Of a stretch of 64,000 nt of DNA, positions 1 to 13,300 are shown piece by piece (position 1 is the first letter of the stretch; each line of letters opens with the position of its first letter). Origin of the DNA: Typha latifolia. Lineage: Eukaryota; Streptophyta; Magnoliopsida; Poales; Typhaceae. The notes below the pieces were generated by a model. It had not been told where the DNA came from. It searched no databases and saw only the letters and a list, made by a program, of their open reading frames with translations. The position numbers were made by a program, and so were the translations under genes. The stretch is taken from the NCBI GenBank assembly GCA_019914945.1, contig CM034106.1, positions 4,898,001 through 4,962,000 of the forward strand. Reading direction: 5' to 3'.

Positions 1-1097
1 AGGGTGTTTTTAGGACATATAAGAGGATGTCTTGCAACTATACCTGGGCAGGGATGAAAGAAGAAGTGAAGAAGTGAAGAAGTTTGTGAAGGAATGTGAA
101 ATCTGCCAACGAGTGAAGGCTGAAACATTGAAACCATCGGGCTTACTGTAACCATTGCTGATTCCCGAGTAGGTTTGGGAGGATATTTCTGTGGATTTCA
201 TAGAGAGCTTGCCTAAGACAAAATGGTATTCGGTGATCTTAGTGGTGGTGGACCGGCTGACTAAAGGTGCACACTTTTCAGTCTTGAAGCATCCACTTTT
301 AGCAAAAACTGTTGTTGAAATCGTTGTTCACGATGTCGCTAAACTCCATGGTATGCCATGGTCCATCGTTTCAGATCGTGATCGTATATCTACCAACAAC
401 TTTTGTACGCATTATTTCAGATTGCAAGATACTCGGTTGAACCTCAGTTCAGCCCACCACCCTCAAACGGATGGCCAAACCGAAGTTATCAACTGACATA
501 TCGAGCAATACCTTTGCGTTTTGTCAGGGATCGACCTAAGACTTGGTTGAGTTACTTATCACGGGCGGAATGGTCTTATAACACTGCATACCACACCAAG
601 ACAAGGATGACCCCATTTGAGGCAATGTGTGGGAGAGCACCACGGCTCTTGCAGACTTATGATTGGTTGACATCGGTGAACCGCACAGAGTTGGATCTCA
701 GTTTGATGGATCGAGATGACTTGGCGAGGCGACTTAGGGACCACTTGGCAGCAGCTCAAAGTCGCATGAAGTAGGTGTACGGCAAGGGACACAAAGAAAG
801 AGAATTTGTAGTGGGAGATTTGGTCTATGTGAAGGCGCAACCGTACCGGCAAGCGACGTTGCGACCACTACAAAATCATAAGGTGGCATACAAATTCTTT
901 GGACCATTTTGCATTGAGGAGAGAGTTAAAATACGTGTTTTATTAACTCGACTTCCCAGCTAGGACACGAGTACATCCGGTCTTCCATGTGTCAGTTCTC
1001 AAGGCTAGAATCGAACCAGATCTAGTTGTGGGAACCAAGCTACTCAAGCCCTTAGAGGAGATACAGGAGGTAGTCAAACCTGTGAGGGTCTTGTAGA
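1..1097 (+). pseudogene. Ty3/gypsy pol fragment: integrase and C-terminal region (broken)
   Basis: This is the 3' part of a gypsy polyprotein. The zinc-binding tail is recognisable (ECEICQRVK around 92-118). It is followed by an integrase core starting near 191, with catalytic Asp at 251-253 (VVVDRLTKG), Asp at 374-376 (SDRD) and Glu at 482-484 (QTDGQTEV). The last two are 35 residues apart, the expected D-D35-E spacing. An in-frame TGA at 494-496 follows immediately, and homology continues in another frame (SYNTAYHTKTRMTPFEAM, 403-774). Further on come a stop at 772-774 and the PVFHVSVLKARI-type segment at 977-1015. At least two frameshifts or stops make it non-functional. The reading resumes at about 2396 after an insertion. 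The upstream RT/RNase H part lies outside the window. Confidence 0.9.
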
Positions 1098-2395
1098 CAT
1101 GATCATCGGGTGGGCCAAGTCAGGCTTTTCGAGCCAACCGGGCTTAAGTATTTTTTCACGGCCCGACCCACCAATCACTCGGGCCGGGCCAGGTCAGGTC
1201 AGGCCAGGCTAGAATGGTCTAGCCCGTTACCGCTTGTTGGCTTGTGAGAGATCGAGCTAGCCGAGTCGGGCTGGGTTGGCTCGACCTACCAATTACTCTG
1301 CCCAACCCATATTTTAGCTATTTTTAGAATTTTTTTTACTATTATCTTATTTTTAAAAAAATATTTATGTTCCTCCATTTAAAAAAATAATAATAAAATT
1401 AAAAGATTTAAAGGTGTGCTTAAAAAATGTAAAATGGTACAATACCAAAATTTTCGTTGGTTTTCAATATACCAAAATGGGCAAGTTACTATAGTAGAAC
1501 GGGCGGGCCTATGATACGTTTAGCTAGGATCTTTTCTTACTGCATTAGTTATTTATTTTCATTAAAATAAAATTCCTGTAAGTCCCATTCAAATGTAGGT
1601 GGAGTCGCGTTTGAACGCCTTTACTAACGCTTGCATCAGATTCGCAAATACAGAGAACGCATATTGTGCGTTCGAACGCCTACATCACGTTCGCACATAC
1701 ATAGAACATCTTTTGTGCGTTCGAACGTGATCGGGCACGTTTGAACGCGATCGGCGGGAATCTTCTAGAATTAGGGTTACTAATTATTTTAGGACTTGTT
1801 GGCTAGCCTCTATATATATATGGATGGCAGACAAATTTATTATACTATTGGAATATTAATTTCTTGCCGCTTTATCATTTATCTACCATAATCTCCCTCC
1901 TCCCTCTTCACTATCCTTCCACCTCTACTATTGGCAAGGTTTCTCCTAACTTCTAATCTCCCTCAACTGTCAAGCCACTTTTTTAGAATCTTGACCACTT
2001 CGTTCCCTTCGTCTATATCCCTAAATCACATCCACAATCCACTTTCACCTCCATATCCTTCCATAACCCTAACATCCGCTCCACCTGTCACCACCACCAT
2101 CATCCACGTTATTTCATGTTTTCGTCCCAATTTTAGTTTGAATCTATGAAGGATATAAATACAAAAGTTGTAGATCAGGAAGTTACTGATCTAATCCACT
2201 TGGTTTCGTAATTGTCTGACTATCGGAGAATATTTGACGAATATTTTTCCATGATTGCGCGGACTGATTCCTATAATATATTTAGATCTTGAAGGAATCA
2301 TTGTGTAGCCTATTTTTGGTTTGAGAACCTATCAGCCTAGTTGCGGGCTGAACAAGCTTTCGGGCCAGGTCGGGTGGGCAAAGGGATGGCCTATG
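1098..2395. mobile_element. Insertion of about 1.3 kb splitting the gypsy pol fragment
   Basis: Gypsy pol coding similarity stops near 1098 and resumes near 2396, so this stretch looks inserted. Both edges are rich in GGGTGGGCC / GGGCCAGGTC words in roughly inverted arrangement, as in some hAT-like termini. The middle (1590-2300) looks like a retrotransposon LTR: GTTCGAACG repeats at 1611-1757, a TATATATATA stretch at 1811-1821, then a C/T-rich leader. I could not define exact ends or a target duplication, so it may be two nested elements. Confidence 0.45.
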
Positions 2396-2580
2396 CCACC
2401 CATGGATAGTTTGTGCTAAGCCAAATGGAGATGTCGACATGGAGCCAAACTCGAAACGGAGGTGTTGATTGCGTGGTTGGGGCGATTGACTAATGAGGCT
2501 ACTTGAAGGTAGAGATGGAGATCTTGGAATGTTTCCCTCACTTCACACCTTGAGGACAAGGTGGGGGAAGCGTGGTGAAC
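2396..2580 (+). pseudogene. 3' end of the same gypsy pol, with polypurine tract
   Basis: The sequence reads KLETEVLIAWLGRLTNEAT and then ILECFPHF, the usual end of a gypsy pol (EVLIKWxGLPxxEATWE...FPxF...LEDK). It continues the integrase fragment that ends near 1097. The purine-rich GTGGGGGAAGCG at 2561-2572 is the polypurine tract that primes plus-strand synthesis. The next bases at 2581 start TGTTAGG, as expected for a 3' LTR. Confidence 0.75.
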
Positions 2581-2884
2581 TGTTAGGATTCAATTTGTGG
2601 TTTCAAATTCTTACGTAATTTCTAGTTTTCCTTAGAAAATAAAGTTTTTGGCAGGTGTGTTCTATAACACCTAAAACTCTAAACATGTGTATAGCACGAG
2701 CTCACAAGGTATCTCGCCATTTGGTTAGTTATCGACAATCAAATAAATCTATATCAACATCTAAACTAAGAATAATTTATGTCTGACTATCAACAATATA
2801 TACATAACCCTAATAGGGCCCACACATGCCACAACACATTATTAAGAGCATCTCACTATTACATATACACAATAGTGGTACTAG
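2581..2884 (+). repeat. Truncated 3' LTR start, then fragment of the TGTAACGCCC repeat family
   Basis: TGTTAGGATTCAATTT directly follows the polypurine tract and should be the 5' edge of this element's 3' LTR, but only about 80 bp remain. From about 2663 the sequence resembles the repeat at 7119 and 46597 (shared words such as GGGCCCACACATGCCAC / GGACTCACACAGGCCAC). It then stops abruptly at a gypsy RT fragment. Confidence 0.45.
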
Positions 2885-4080
2885 TCCTCCCGCTAGCTCA
2901 TCAAGAAGCTCCTGAATGATCGAAATAGGATACTAGTCCTTGATGATAATTGAGTTCATTGCCTTATAGTCGACATAGAACCTCTATCTACTGTCCTTCT
3001 TTCTCACCAATAGAACAGGGAAAGAATATGCGTTGCGGCTAGGCTGGATAACCCCTTGTGTAAGTGTCTCTATCACCATCCGTGTGATCTACTCCTTTTG
3101 CACATAAGGATACCTGTAAGGCCTCAAGTTTGTTGGTCCTGCTCTCCCGATCTCAATGCGGTGATCGGCATCTCGGACCAGAGGCAATCCCTTCGGCTCT
3201 TCAAAAAGAGCCACAAACTCCCCAAATTAGTTGGTGTGCTCGACATCTGCACCTCAAATGGATCAATATGGGACAGTTGCATCATAAAAGCATCATTAGT
3301 ATGGCTAAAAACCCAAGGGAGGTTGCAAGATGGCACCCTATTGCGGACGCGCTTTATTTAATCGGACCCGTCGGCCATTGTGCCTGAAGATGAGGTACAT
3401 CTCACTAAAATCAAAGGTCACGAGCTCGAGACTTTGCAACCACTATGTCCCTAATACAATGTCCATGCATTGAAGTGCAATCGGATACAAGTCCATGATA
3501 AAGTTGTGGCCATAAACTCAAACCTAAATTGTATTGCATATGTTGTCGGCTTTGAGCATCGTACCATCTCCAATGGTGACATTGAACCCCACCGTCGGCT
3601 CGGAAGTGAGTCCAATCTTCTGAACTAGCCACTTGTCAAGGAAATTGTGTGTGCTCCCCGTGTCAACAAGGATACGCACGGTACACTTCCTTATCAAATC
3701 ATTAAACCAAAGGGTCTTCGAAGGTGTCGTGACTCCGGAGTAGACGTTGAGAGAAATGTTTGCTCTAATCTCCTCCGCCTTAGCCTCCTCTATCTCGATA
3801 CGTTGTTGCTCATTTATCACATCTTCCACAACACCCACATTATCCATCGACCATCTCAGGGTGAACTTCTCGTCGCACCTGAAGCACAACCCTTTGGCCC
3901 TTCTCTCCTCCACCTGGGCAGGTGTGGGATTTCGTACACGGGTCCTAGGAGCTGTCTCCACATCTGAGAGTTCGTCCCCCCCTCTCGCGGAGTTAGAGGT
4001 GATTCTTTGGTAGGATAACTTTAGCATTGCAAAGAGTTAGCTATAACCTCCAGTTGGCTTTGCCAACTTCTTACATCATT
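2885..4080 (-). pseudogene. Ty3/gypsy gag-protease-RT fragment (broken)
   Basis: Reading leftward on the minus strand: a gag zinc-knuckle remnant (ERRAKGLCFRCDEKFTL, about 3890), then an aspartic protease with active site RILVDTGSTHNF and GDGT flap region (about 3540-3690). A degenerate pre-RT segment follows (about 3120-3340), then the start of reverse transcriptase around 2990-3110 (equivalents of VKKDxSxRFxVDYRAMN). The fragment ends inside RT at about 2885 and lacks RNase H and integrase. The second knuckle half is replaced (TLRWSMD), so RNA binding would be impaired. Gag homology fades at about 4080. Confidence 0.85.
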
Positions 4081-4464
4081 TTTTTGCTTTTTACCTTCAC
4101 CCTATATCACTTTAAAAGTAATGATTACACTTTTATTTTAAAATATAAGTAAACATAAGAATAATTATTCATAGAATAAATTCCTAACATCATTCACTTT
4201 AGGAATAACTTTTTTCTTATACCAAAATTTAACTTCTTATTCTAGAATAATAGTTTAACGTCATAATATCCTCATTATAGAATTTAACTACTATTCATCA
4301 AAATTACATCTTATATCACACACTAACTCAATTACTAATTTACTCTCGATATTTATCCCATCAACATACTTTTTATTAAATCAAATTATATTCATGATAA
4401 TTTCATAAAAATAAATTATATTTTTTCATATTTTTTACTTTATATTAGATCAAAAATAATTATT
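4081..4464. other. AT-rich non-coding stretch (old repeat)
   Basis: No gene is visible. The bases around 4110-4160 resemble the sequence just right of the big nested element (17505-17560). The outer gypsy element therefore inserted in or next to an AT-rich repeat present in both places. Confidence 0.4.
4460..4464. repeat. Target-site duplication TTATT (left copy, outer gypsy)
   Basis: These five bases abut the LTR end TGATATGAACC and are repeated exactly at 17499-17503, past the other LTR. Confidence 0.75.
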
Positions 4465-5320
4465 TGATATGAACCATGCCTCAGCTACCTGATCAAACTC
4501 GGATGCAAGGAAGCACTCTGCACTGTCGAAAGAAAATATTCTCTAAATATTTTCCATAATCAGAAAAATATGAAACTAGATGGGTTCGTTCCATATCTTC
4601 TTGATCTGCACTTTTAATATTCATGCCCCATGCAGATTCTAATTGCAAATAGGGCGAAAATAGGAAATGTTACGGTGGAGGTGGAGATGACGGGTGATGA
4701 TGGTGATGGATAGGTTGCACACGGTGTTGTTGGGTGAAGGAAGAAGGGGGAAGAAGGTAGTCGAGATCCCAAGGAGGAGGGAGGACCCGATAGTTGAGGG
4801 AGGCTAGGAGTAACCAGCGTTGAAATGGCACGAGACTAGGGTTTGAGCGAGGATGGAGAAATTTCATAATAGAGGGAAAAGATAGGATAACTCAATGATT
4901 CATTCCATAACCCCTTAATGAGGCTATCTTCCATGTATTTAGAGGCTAGCCTATCCACGAAACAATCGAAGAAACTAAGACTAATACAAGCTTTCTCGTC
5001 GAGTGCGTTCAAACAGCCTCGCGGGGCATTCAAACGGCTAAAACAGGGTCTTTGACTTTGCAAATACAATGCAAGCGTTCGAACGCTCTAATTAGAAAAA
5101 CTTATTTATTCAAACATCTTAATTCAGGTTGCACTCCACATTATATATTGGAAGATAAACAGTTATTCAAACTATAATAAGTCCAATATTAAACTAACTT
5201 GACTAACATAAGTTAAAAATAACTTAAACTAAGTGCTAAAATTAACTCTCTATCTAGAAAGTGACTCAAGCCACGAGCCTAATGTCCATAAGGTGGTTCG
5301 GTCTAACCAATATCACATCA
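4465..5320 (-). repeat. 3' LTR of the outer gypsy element (856 bp)
   Basis: On the minus strand it runs from TGATGTGATATTGG to GGTTCATATCA. It is preceded by a purine-rich GAGCGGAAGC (5333-5342), the polypurine tract. It carries GTTCGAACG-type repeats at 5002-5095 in U3 and a long purine-rich segment (4672-4830). It aligns with the 5' LTR at 16852-17498 but keeps about 205 bp that the 5' LTR has lost. Confidence 0.85.
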
Positions 5321-7118
5321 ATTCACCATGCTTCCGCTCACTTTGTTCTTAAAGTAATAGGTGGATGAGTAGCTCTTTCAATCTTGCTCGACTCAGTTCG
5401 AGTGGATCGATCCACATCGGCATCGCCGGTTTAACTCGAGTCATTTGCATCCCCTTGAAGTTGAACTTAATCACCCTTAATCCTTCATAGCAAGCTCCCT
5501 TAAGCTTGATTTCTTGGGAGGATCTGGACTCTAAAGAGGGGCTAAGTCGGCCAAACCAGTTTGACATGAATTCGACTTGACCCGCTGTAATGTCGCGCTC
5601 ACCATGGTCTCGAGTGGAGCTGCCGGTGGTCGGGGCAAATTTAGAGTGTCTCCCTTAGCCCAAGGATGTTTTGACAGCCCAAATATCTGTAATAAGTCTT
5701 CATGACACCCGATTTGGGGTAGCCCAACCATTGATTATAAATTGGTGCTCGTACTTTGCCGAATTCCATTCCACCGCACATGTTGTCCTTTAATCTTGAA
5801 TTCCAGCCACATATCCTTGAAGTAAAATGTAATGGGGCCCATGATATAGAGCCATTGAGTACCTAACATGAAATCCGCTCCCCGAAGAGCCAATGTGTGA
5901 AGATTCAAGGCATGTTCTTAGACCTTCAAGGTTACTTATCGACACATGCTATTTGCTTGAAGGGCCGTGCCATCTCCAATCAATACGTCAAAGCTTAAGA
6001 TTTGCTTCGATGTGAAGCCCATCCTATGGATCAGCCTCTCATCCACAAAGTTATGGGTGCTTCCGGTGTTGATGAGTATTCGCACGACATAGCTTTTAAC
6101 GATGCCATCAACTCGGACAGTAGTCATTGCAATGGCTCTAGCATAAGCATGGAATGAAATTTTAGCTTGGACTTCCTCATTGCTTTTTAGAGGTCTTTGA
6201 ACAACAATTTTTTCATCTAAGACCTCCTTCTCTGGTTCAGCAACATCATCTGCATCCACACCATCTAGCACAATCACCGTTACTATCGGTCGAGCACATT
6301 TGTGTCCCAGTGTGTATTTTTCATCACAATAAAAATAAAACCCCTTTGCTCTTCTATCTTCCACTTGAGCTTGTGTGAGTCACTGAATATGGGCTATAGG
6401 AAGTCCCCTCACCTCTGAAATTGACCATGGAAGGGGGCGAATATTCATTGTACGTGAAAGGCCGATCGGCACGACGGGTGCGGCTATGAGTTGCCAATGT
6501 GCATCCTTCGCCTCCTGTTCTATCCAACTGCTCCTCGATGTGTTCCAAGCTCTCTTAGCTTCTCCTCCATCACCTGGGCAGTAGAGAAAGCTTCGAGAAG
6601 GGTAGATGGTCTAACCTCTTTCACCTCGACTTGGATATCTCGTTGAAGGCTGCTAATAAACGTGCTATTGAGTTGGGAATTTGTCCATCCTCATACTCCA
6701 TTGCTCACACGTTCGAACTCCTCTTGGTATGCCCTCATCGTAGTCTTTGGGTCAGCTTGGTGAGGGCAGCTTAAAATTCTTCATATCCAGAAGGTCCAAA
6801 CCAAATGCAAATGGCATTGGAGAATTCTTCCCACGTTCGATAGGGCTAAGCTCGGTTCGTTTCTTGGTACCAATGGATGGCGGTCTCTTCGAGGTGGAAT
6901 GATACCAATAATACCTTTTGAGCATTAGGTGTTCATTGGTACTCAAAAAATTGTTCCACTCGAAAGATCCAATCGAGTGGATTGCCTCCATTAAATTGCA
7001 TGAACTTTAGGCAAATGGTCCCCTCACGGACTCCATGTTCTTCTTCATGTCGGTTGGGCCTTTTTTCTCTTAGGTTTAGTTTAGCATCCCTAGGATGATA
7101 TTGATGAGTCATTGGTTC
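5321..7118 (-). pseudogene. Gag C-terminal part and protease of the outer gypsy element (broken)
   Basis: On the minus strand from 7118: gag capsid similarity (LKFMQFNGGNPLDWIFRVEQ, near 6960-7020), degenerate capsid (6550-6930), then a knuckle region (RRAKGFYFYCDEKYTLGHKC, where the first Cys of the CCHC knuckle is Tyr). The aspartic protease follows with active site RILINTGSTHNF (6040-6090) and DVLIGDGTALQ. Here the catalytic Asp is replaced by Asn (INTG for IDTG), so the protease should be dead. A degenerate spacer (5340-5930, including GADFMLGTQWL-like sequence) leads to the polypurine tract with no RT, RNase H or integrase. Confidence 0.85.
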
Positions 7119-9129
7119 TGTAACGCCCTTGCCCGGCACGGGCACGTGCACACCCACGCGCCCACACGGCACGCGCGGCGCACACGACAGGTCGGGCGGG
7201 CCCGTCACGCACAGATACACTCTTGTGCACATATAGTCATGACATCATCAAATACTACCTATTAACATATCCATGCTCACATAATCCAATACCAAATAAA
7301 TCATACTATCAGTTAAATAAACTTGTTAACATATGAATATCCAAGTCCACAATAATATACACTAGATCACTACATAATTTAGTAGGACTCACACAGGCCA
7401 CGACAAACTATCAAGATATAACTAAACAACTAATACACTAGTACATTATAATCTGACATGTACTATACAAATCCTCGTCTGATACAATAAAGTATAAATA
7501 TAACAAACAATAATACAACTCAATTTCTATATAAACTATCATCTATACCATCTCGCACCTATAGCTTACCTCATCAATCTAAAATATCTTATCGAGATAT
7601 CTCAAGTCGTTATCACGTACCACATATCTGAGAGGGTTAGAAAATAAATAAAGAGTCATGAGTAAAATGCTTAATGAATAAACCTTACCCTGAATCAGTG
7701 ATACCAAACAGAGAGTAAATCAAGTATTGGATAATATGAATTAGAAAGAGCATCATGTCATTAATGAGTATATGAATGTTCCTCAATAATACATAAATAA
7801 AAAGTAGATAACATGTCATGTCATAACTGATAAAATATATAATACTCGACAATTTATAAATAAATATCCATGCCATTCTATCATCATAACTCTCTCTCAA
7901 ATATAACACATATGGTGCGTGCTGATCATGATCATACTATGATATCAAATGCAACCACCTATGATGCATATTGACCATTCGATAATCATGTATAACAGAT
8001 GATAATGAAATCATATGCATTTCTCAATATCACGATCATCACCGATATCTCGATATAATATCATCATACTAGACCACTGTGCACAGTCAACACCCGGTAC
8101 CCGATCTCAACATCCTGCCCATAGGCTCAATGCATACCCTACCATATGCTAAGGGTATCTCAGTCATAATCATACCCTGCCATACGCTAAGGGTATATTA
8201 AAATTCATCTAGATTAGGTACCCCCACTAGTTAATAGAAATCACATGAGGGTAACTCGCTACATGCATGACCTAGCGAACAGTAGGTGTTCGATTGTTTA
8301 TGCGCACAAACTCAACTGATCTCAGACATAGGCCATGAGATATCGCATATCAGCGACCATAATCATCACTCCAGGCACCCCTAACCCTAGCGTCTACTCA
8401 GGTACCCTCATGTTTTTTCTATCAACTTTCCTATTAATGAAATTTATACATTTTCTTCTATATGATAGATCACGTGCATATATCCAGTACTATAACAAGT
8501 CATACATATCAAGAATTTAGGTGGTAAGGAAGTCATGAGAAAAATAATGCAATGTAGTCTCCAACCATTTATTCAACATATGCATACCCATGTTAATCTA
8601 TCACATGCATATTCGTACTACAGATCAACTGGACATAAAATTATAATACTATAGTCATCTGTAATCATCTCTATCTATCATCATCATACTCATATCCCAG
8701 ATCAGCCTAATCAAATGTATGATAAAATATGTTTGATTGAAATCATTTATAGATAAAGTCATATAATCATGCTGGAGGCCAAAACATGCATGTACATAAT
8801 ATATAATATATTCTAATTTAAGAAAGGTGTCTAGGGGATAAGACTACTCACAATCTAATCAGAATACCTAATACACATATTCCTCATATCCGCTAATCAA
8901 CCGAGTGACAACTCATCGCTAGCAAGGTCCATAGGGCCTCACATAAGGGGATTCGAGATCTAAAAATATTTAAGTAGTAAGAAGTTAGTCGTTCATCTAA
9001 TTAAAATTTGTTCATGTAAAATATGATGATTTATTAGATTTTAGAATTTCTACTTATCTTTATAACTAGCTAGATTTTTAATTATAAATAAAAATATAAA
9101 TATAGATAAAAACCTAATTATAATTCCCT

Positions 9130-9800
9130 TAGCCAAGCGCGCGGATCGCGGTAAGCCTCAACCCCGTTAAAAATTCAGTAGTTAAATTCCCTCCACCTCG
9201 CCATCACCCTCGGCGGCCGACGACCCCGCGTCCCGCCGTCGGTCCGAGAGCTCCAGGGAAGGGACCCTCTGGACGGGCTTTGGGCCACTGTGTTGGGAGG
9301 AGGGACCTCCATGGCCGTCAACCATGGAGCTCGCCTCGCTATCCCGTCGGCCACCTCGGGCATGGGGCGAGCTTCTCCCGCTCTTTTGTAAGCGGGGAGG
9401 ATGGGCGATGGCTCCTCCGCGGCGTGGGTTACGCCCGTCGAGCCGAGTCGTGCCCTCCTCTTTTCCTCCCCTTTGCCTTTCTTCCCTTCCCTCCCCGGCA
9501 TGGGTTGCGAGCCGTCAACCTGAGGGCGGGCTGCCGGCGGCGTGGGCCACCGGCAGTGCCAAGCCTCCGTTTCTCGCCTCCTCTGTCTCCCTCCATCGAA
9601 GGAGATGGGAAGGGGGATGGGTGTTGGTGGGTTGTAGGCCGCAGCTCACCTGGACTTGGGCTCGGATGGGCTGCAGCCTGCAGCCCACTGCCCACTAACC
9701 CGATGTTGGGTGCGCTACAGGCTGCAGCCCACTAATCCAACCTTGGTGGGCTGTGGTTGGGCTCCCAGCCCACCTTAGCCCACCAAGGCCCTCTTACCTA
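9130..9800. other. GC-rich block inside the long LTR-like element
   Basis: This is a sharp rise in GC within an AT-rich repeat. Overlapping open frames on both strands encode only Arg/Gly/Pro-rich sequence and look like composition artefacts. Short repeats of CTGCAGCCCACT and GGGCTG occur at 9665-9780. It could be a promoter or leader of the repeat. No gene is called. Confidence 0.4.
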
Positions 9801-10304
9801 TTGGGTTAGGTTTGAGCCTAACACAATACATGTAGCCTAGCCCATTTGGGGCCATTTGGATCCTATAATCCCGTCTATCCATTTCCACCCGATTTAATTA
9901 GCCTAACCCCCGTAATGACAATTTATTATTATGTGAATTTTAGGATAACATAGGACTCACCCTAGGAGACCCCGACTCATGTATATGCCTAAACATAAAT
10001 TCTCTAATAAGATAATTAATTCTATTAGTTCGCTAATCTTACGTATGGCGTTACTTGCGTGAATTAATAGGATTGACACCACGTGAGGAGGATTTTGGGA
10101 TTCCGGAGGTGCCGGCTAGCTGATGAGATTTAGCATACTGTGGAGACCCCCTAGGCGAGTAGAGTTTATACAAGTTTGGAATAATATAGTTACAGTCATT
10201 ATACATATCATAACACTATATGAAATGTCGGTATTAATACATGCATTTAGCGTACTATGTTATATCTTTACATATGCAGTTATTGATAATTTGCTCATCA
10301 TAAT

Positions 10305-10312
10305 ATTATGAG
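10305..10312. repeat. Target-site duplication ATTATGAG (left, hAT)
   Basis: An exact 8-bp direct repeat with 15338-15345, bounding the hAT element. Eight bases is the typical hAT duplication. Confidence 0.9.
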
Positions 10313-13300
10313 TAAGGGTGTAAACGAGCTGAGCCTGAGTGAGCCGGCTGCTGCTCAGGCTCGGCTCGAAATTAATTTCGAGCTTCTTTATTGGGCTCAG
10401 GCTCGGCTCGAGCTGTGAGCCGAGCCTGAGCTGAGCCTGATCGAGCCCGAGTCTGAAACAAGCCTATTATCAAGCCTCATTTCGAGCCGAGCTGGCTCGA
10501 GCTGGACTGAGCCCAAGCCGAGCCACAACATATTTAAAGTGAAAAAAAAGCTGAAATTGAATAACAAATTTTATCTGTAAATAAAATAAAAGCCAACCAA
10601 ATTGACTATAAAATTTAAAATTAATCTCTGATTAGCAACCACACCCATTTCAAAAAATTTATAGGTAAATATAATAAAGCCCAACCAAATGAACTTAACT
10701 TAAATTATACAAAACCTTACTAAAGCCAAGCAAATTATCATACCAATTGCAAAATATTAACATAGTACCATTCATCAAAATTTGGCTCAGAATAATCACA
10801 CCAATTTCAAAAAATTTACTAGTAAATATAACAAAAGCCAACCAAATGAATTTAACTTAAATTATACAAAATTTACTAAAGTCAAGCAAATTATCACACC
10901 AATTGCAAAATATTAACATATGGTAATTCATCAAAATTTGGCTCAAAACAAATCCAAATTTTGACATGACATCCAAATCATAAGTCTATCACTTGCAAAA
11001 TATTACAATATAAGTACTTAACTTATATCTTGCCAAATATTACAATAAAATCTGATAACATACCAAATATTATAACTAAATTTATTTGGCACTCTCAAGT
11101 CTTAACACTAAAAAGAAGCTCCATCCTATAACTGCAAAAGAAAAGGAAATAAGTTAATTGCAGCTTAAACATCATGCAACTAGTATAAACAAACAATGAT
11201 AGGAAAATTCAGAAAATTCAGTTGTTAATTAGTATGCCATGATCACTGAACATATAAAAAGAAAATATCTTAGTTTGGCCTAATGGTTGGCACATATACT
11301 TACAATCATTATTTATGCACAAGAAACTAAGAAATATGTATAACCTAAATGTTCAGTGATCATGGCATACCAAGTAAGTCAAATAATACTTTTTAATATA
11401 TCCTTGCCTTTTCTATCATCTATGCAAATGAAAATGCTATACAAATGGAAAAGACATACAATATATGATACCTAAAGATCAAACTAGATTTGGAATCCTC
11501 ACAAACACATTATCCATCGCCGATACCTAAAGAAAATAAGATTATAAAAAAGAAGTCAGCAATAGTTTATAAAAGCATAAAATGAAAAAATTTTATTATG
11601 AGAAGTATAGTATACATACCCTAGAGGAGCTGATTTGTTTTTTTTAATGATTCTCTAATCCAATTTTCTCCACATATCAAAGCCTCCATTGTCTCGGAAG
11701 ATAAAGAGCTTCGAAAATCATTTAGAACTCTACCACCGGCGCTAAAAGTTGATTCAGATGCAACAGTGGTAATAGGAACCGAAAGGATATCTTGAGCCAT
11801 TTTGGAAAGAATAGGAAATTTCAACATGTTTAGTCTCCACCATTCTAGAGCATCAAACTTGTCAATCAAACTTGTAGTCTGCTCCTCTAAGTATATTTCT
11901 AATTCAGATTTTAGAGGTTCAACTGCATTTGTTGATTCCAAAAAAATTTTAAACTCTGCTTGACCTTCTGATCATTTAGCACCAATCAAGTCATCACTCT
12001 TATCAAGTTGAGATCTATCATTCATTCTATTATTTTCACCTGATGCATTCTCAAGTTCATATGATTCAAAAATAGTATACAACACTCTGTGGACTTTTTG
12101 CATGTTTATTTGAGCTTCTGCAAAGCAATATATTTTTGGAAAACAAAAATTAATAAGCTTTATTTTGTATCGGGGATCTAATATTGCTGCCACTGCCAAT
12201 AACATATCATATTCTTCCCAATACTTATCAAATTTTTTTCTCACTTCTATAGCCATATCCTTCAAAAAGTAGAATTCACTTTCACATCCTTTATTTAAAG
12301 CTTCTTTCACTTTCCATAAATCAATCAAAAATAGATTTGCAGTAGGATATGAACTTCCCGATACAATTTGAGCAACATCATAATTTTTTTTCAAATATTC
12401 ACAGACTTTTGCAGCTTTAAACCAATCATCTTCTGAAGGTAGCCATTTGTAATTTGCATCTCTCGTTGCATATTGTTCAAAAACTTTTTGGTACACAAAA
12501 GCATGCTTTAACATAACATATGTAGAATTCCAACGAGTTGCAACATCCAAAGCTAAACCCTTAAAAGTAGGAACAGAGAGTTGTCTTGCAATTTCACCAA
12601 ATTTATAAATACGTGAAGGACTCTTTTTTAAGTAAGTAACACTGCATCTGATATTTTCAATGACATCTTGAATGACATAGATCCCATCTTGAACAACTAG
12701 ATTTAAAATGTGAGCACAACATCTAACATGAAAAATAAGCCCCTTGAAGTACAATTTATCTCTAACTTGAAAGTTATTCATAATAGTCTTAGCAGCAACA
12801 TCATTGGCGGAGGCATTGTCTAAGGTAATAGTTGATACTTTATCCTCTATTCCCCAAGCAATTAAACAATCAATAATAGCATCTGAAATAACAACTCCAG
12901 TGTGTGGAGGTTCCAATTGACAAAAGTTGATAATGGGTTTTTGTAAAGTCCAATCAGAATCAACAAAATGAGCAGTCAAAGACATATACCCAATATTTTG
13001 ATTTGAGGTCCACAAATCTGAAGTCAAACTAATTATATTAGTTCCTTTCAAAAGCAATTTCACTTCTTCTTTTACAGATTCATATACTTTCATAACATCA
13101 CTTCTCATTGTGTTTCTAGAAATCCGTTCATAACGTGGATTAAGAACTTTCAGAAGAATATTGAACCATGTATGCTCAACCATATTAAATACTCATGTAC
13201 CATCACCATTTTTGCCATTATTTCTCTCACCACATTTTGGTTGTATCCTGATGAAATAGTTTTGAGATAATTATCTTCTATAGTTGAAGTCCTAGTAATA

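Noticed and set aside
9175..9735. Overlapping open frames of 88-151 codons in a GC-rich block
   Set aside because: Both strands and several frames are open at once, composition is Arg/Gly/Pro-biased, and the block lies inside a repeat. This is a GC effect, not a gene.
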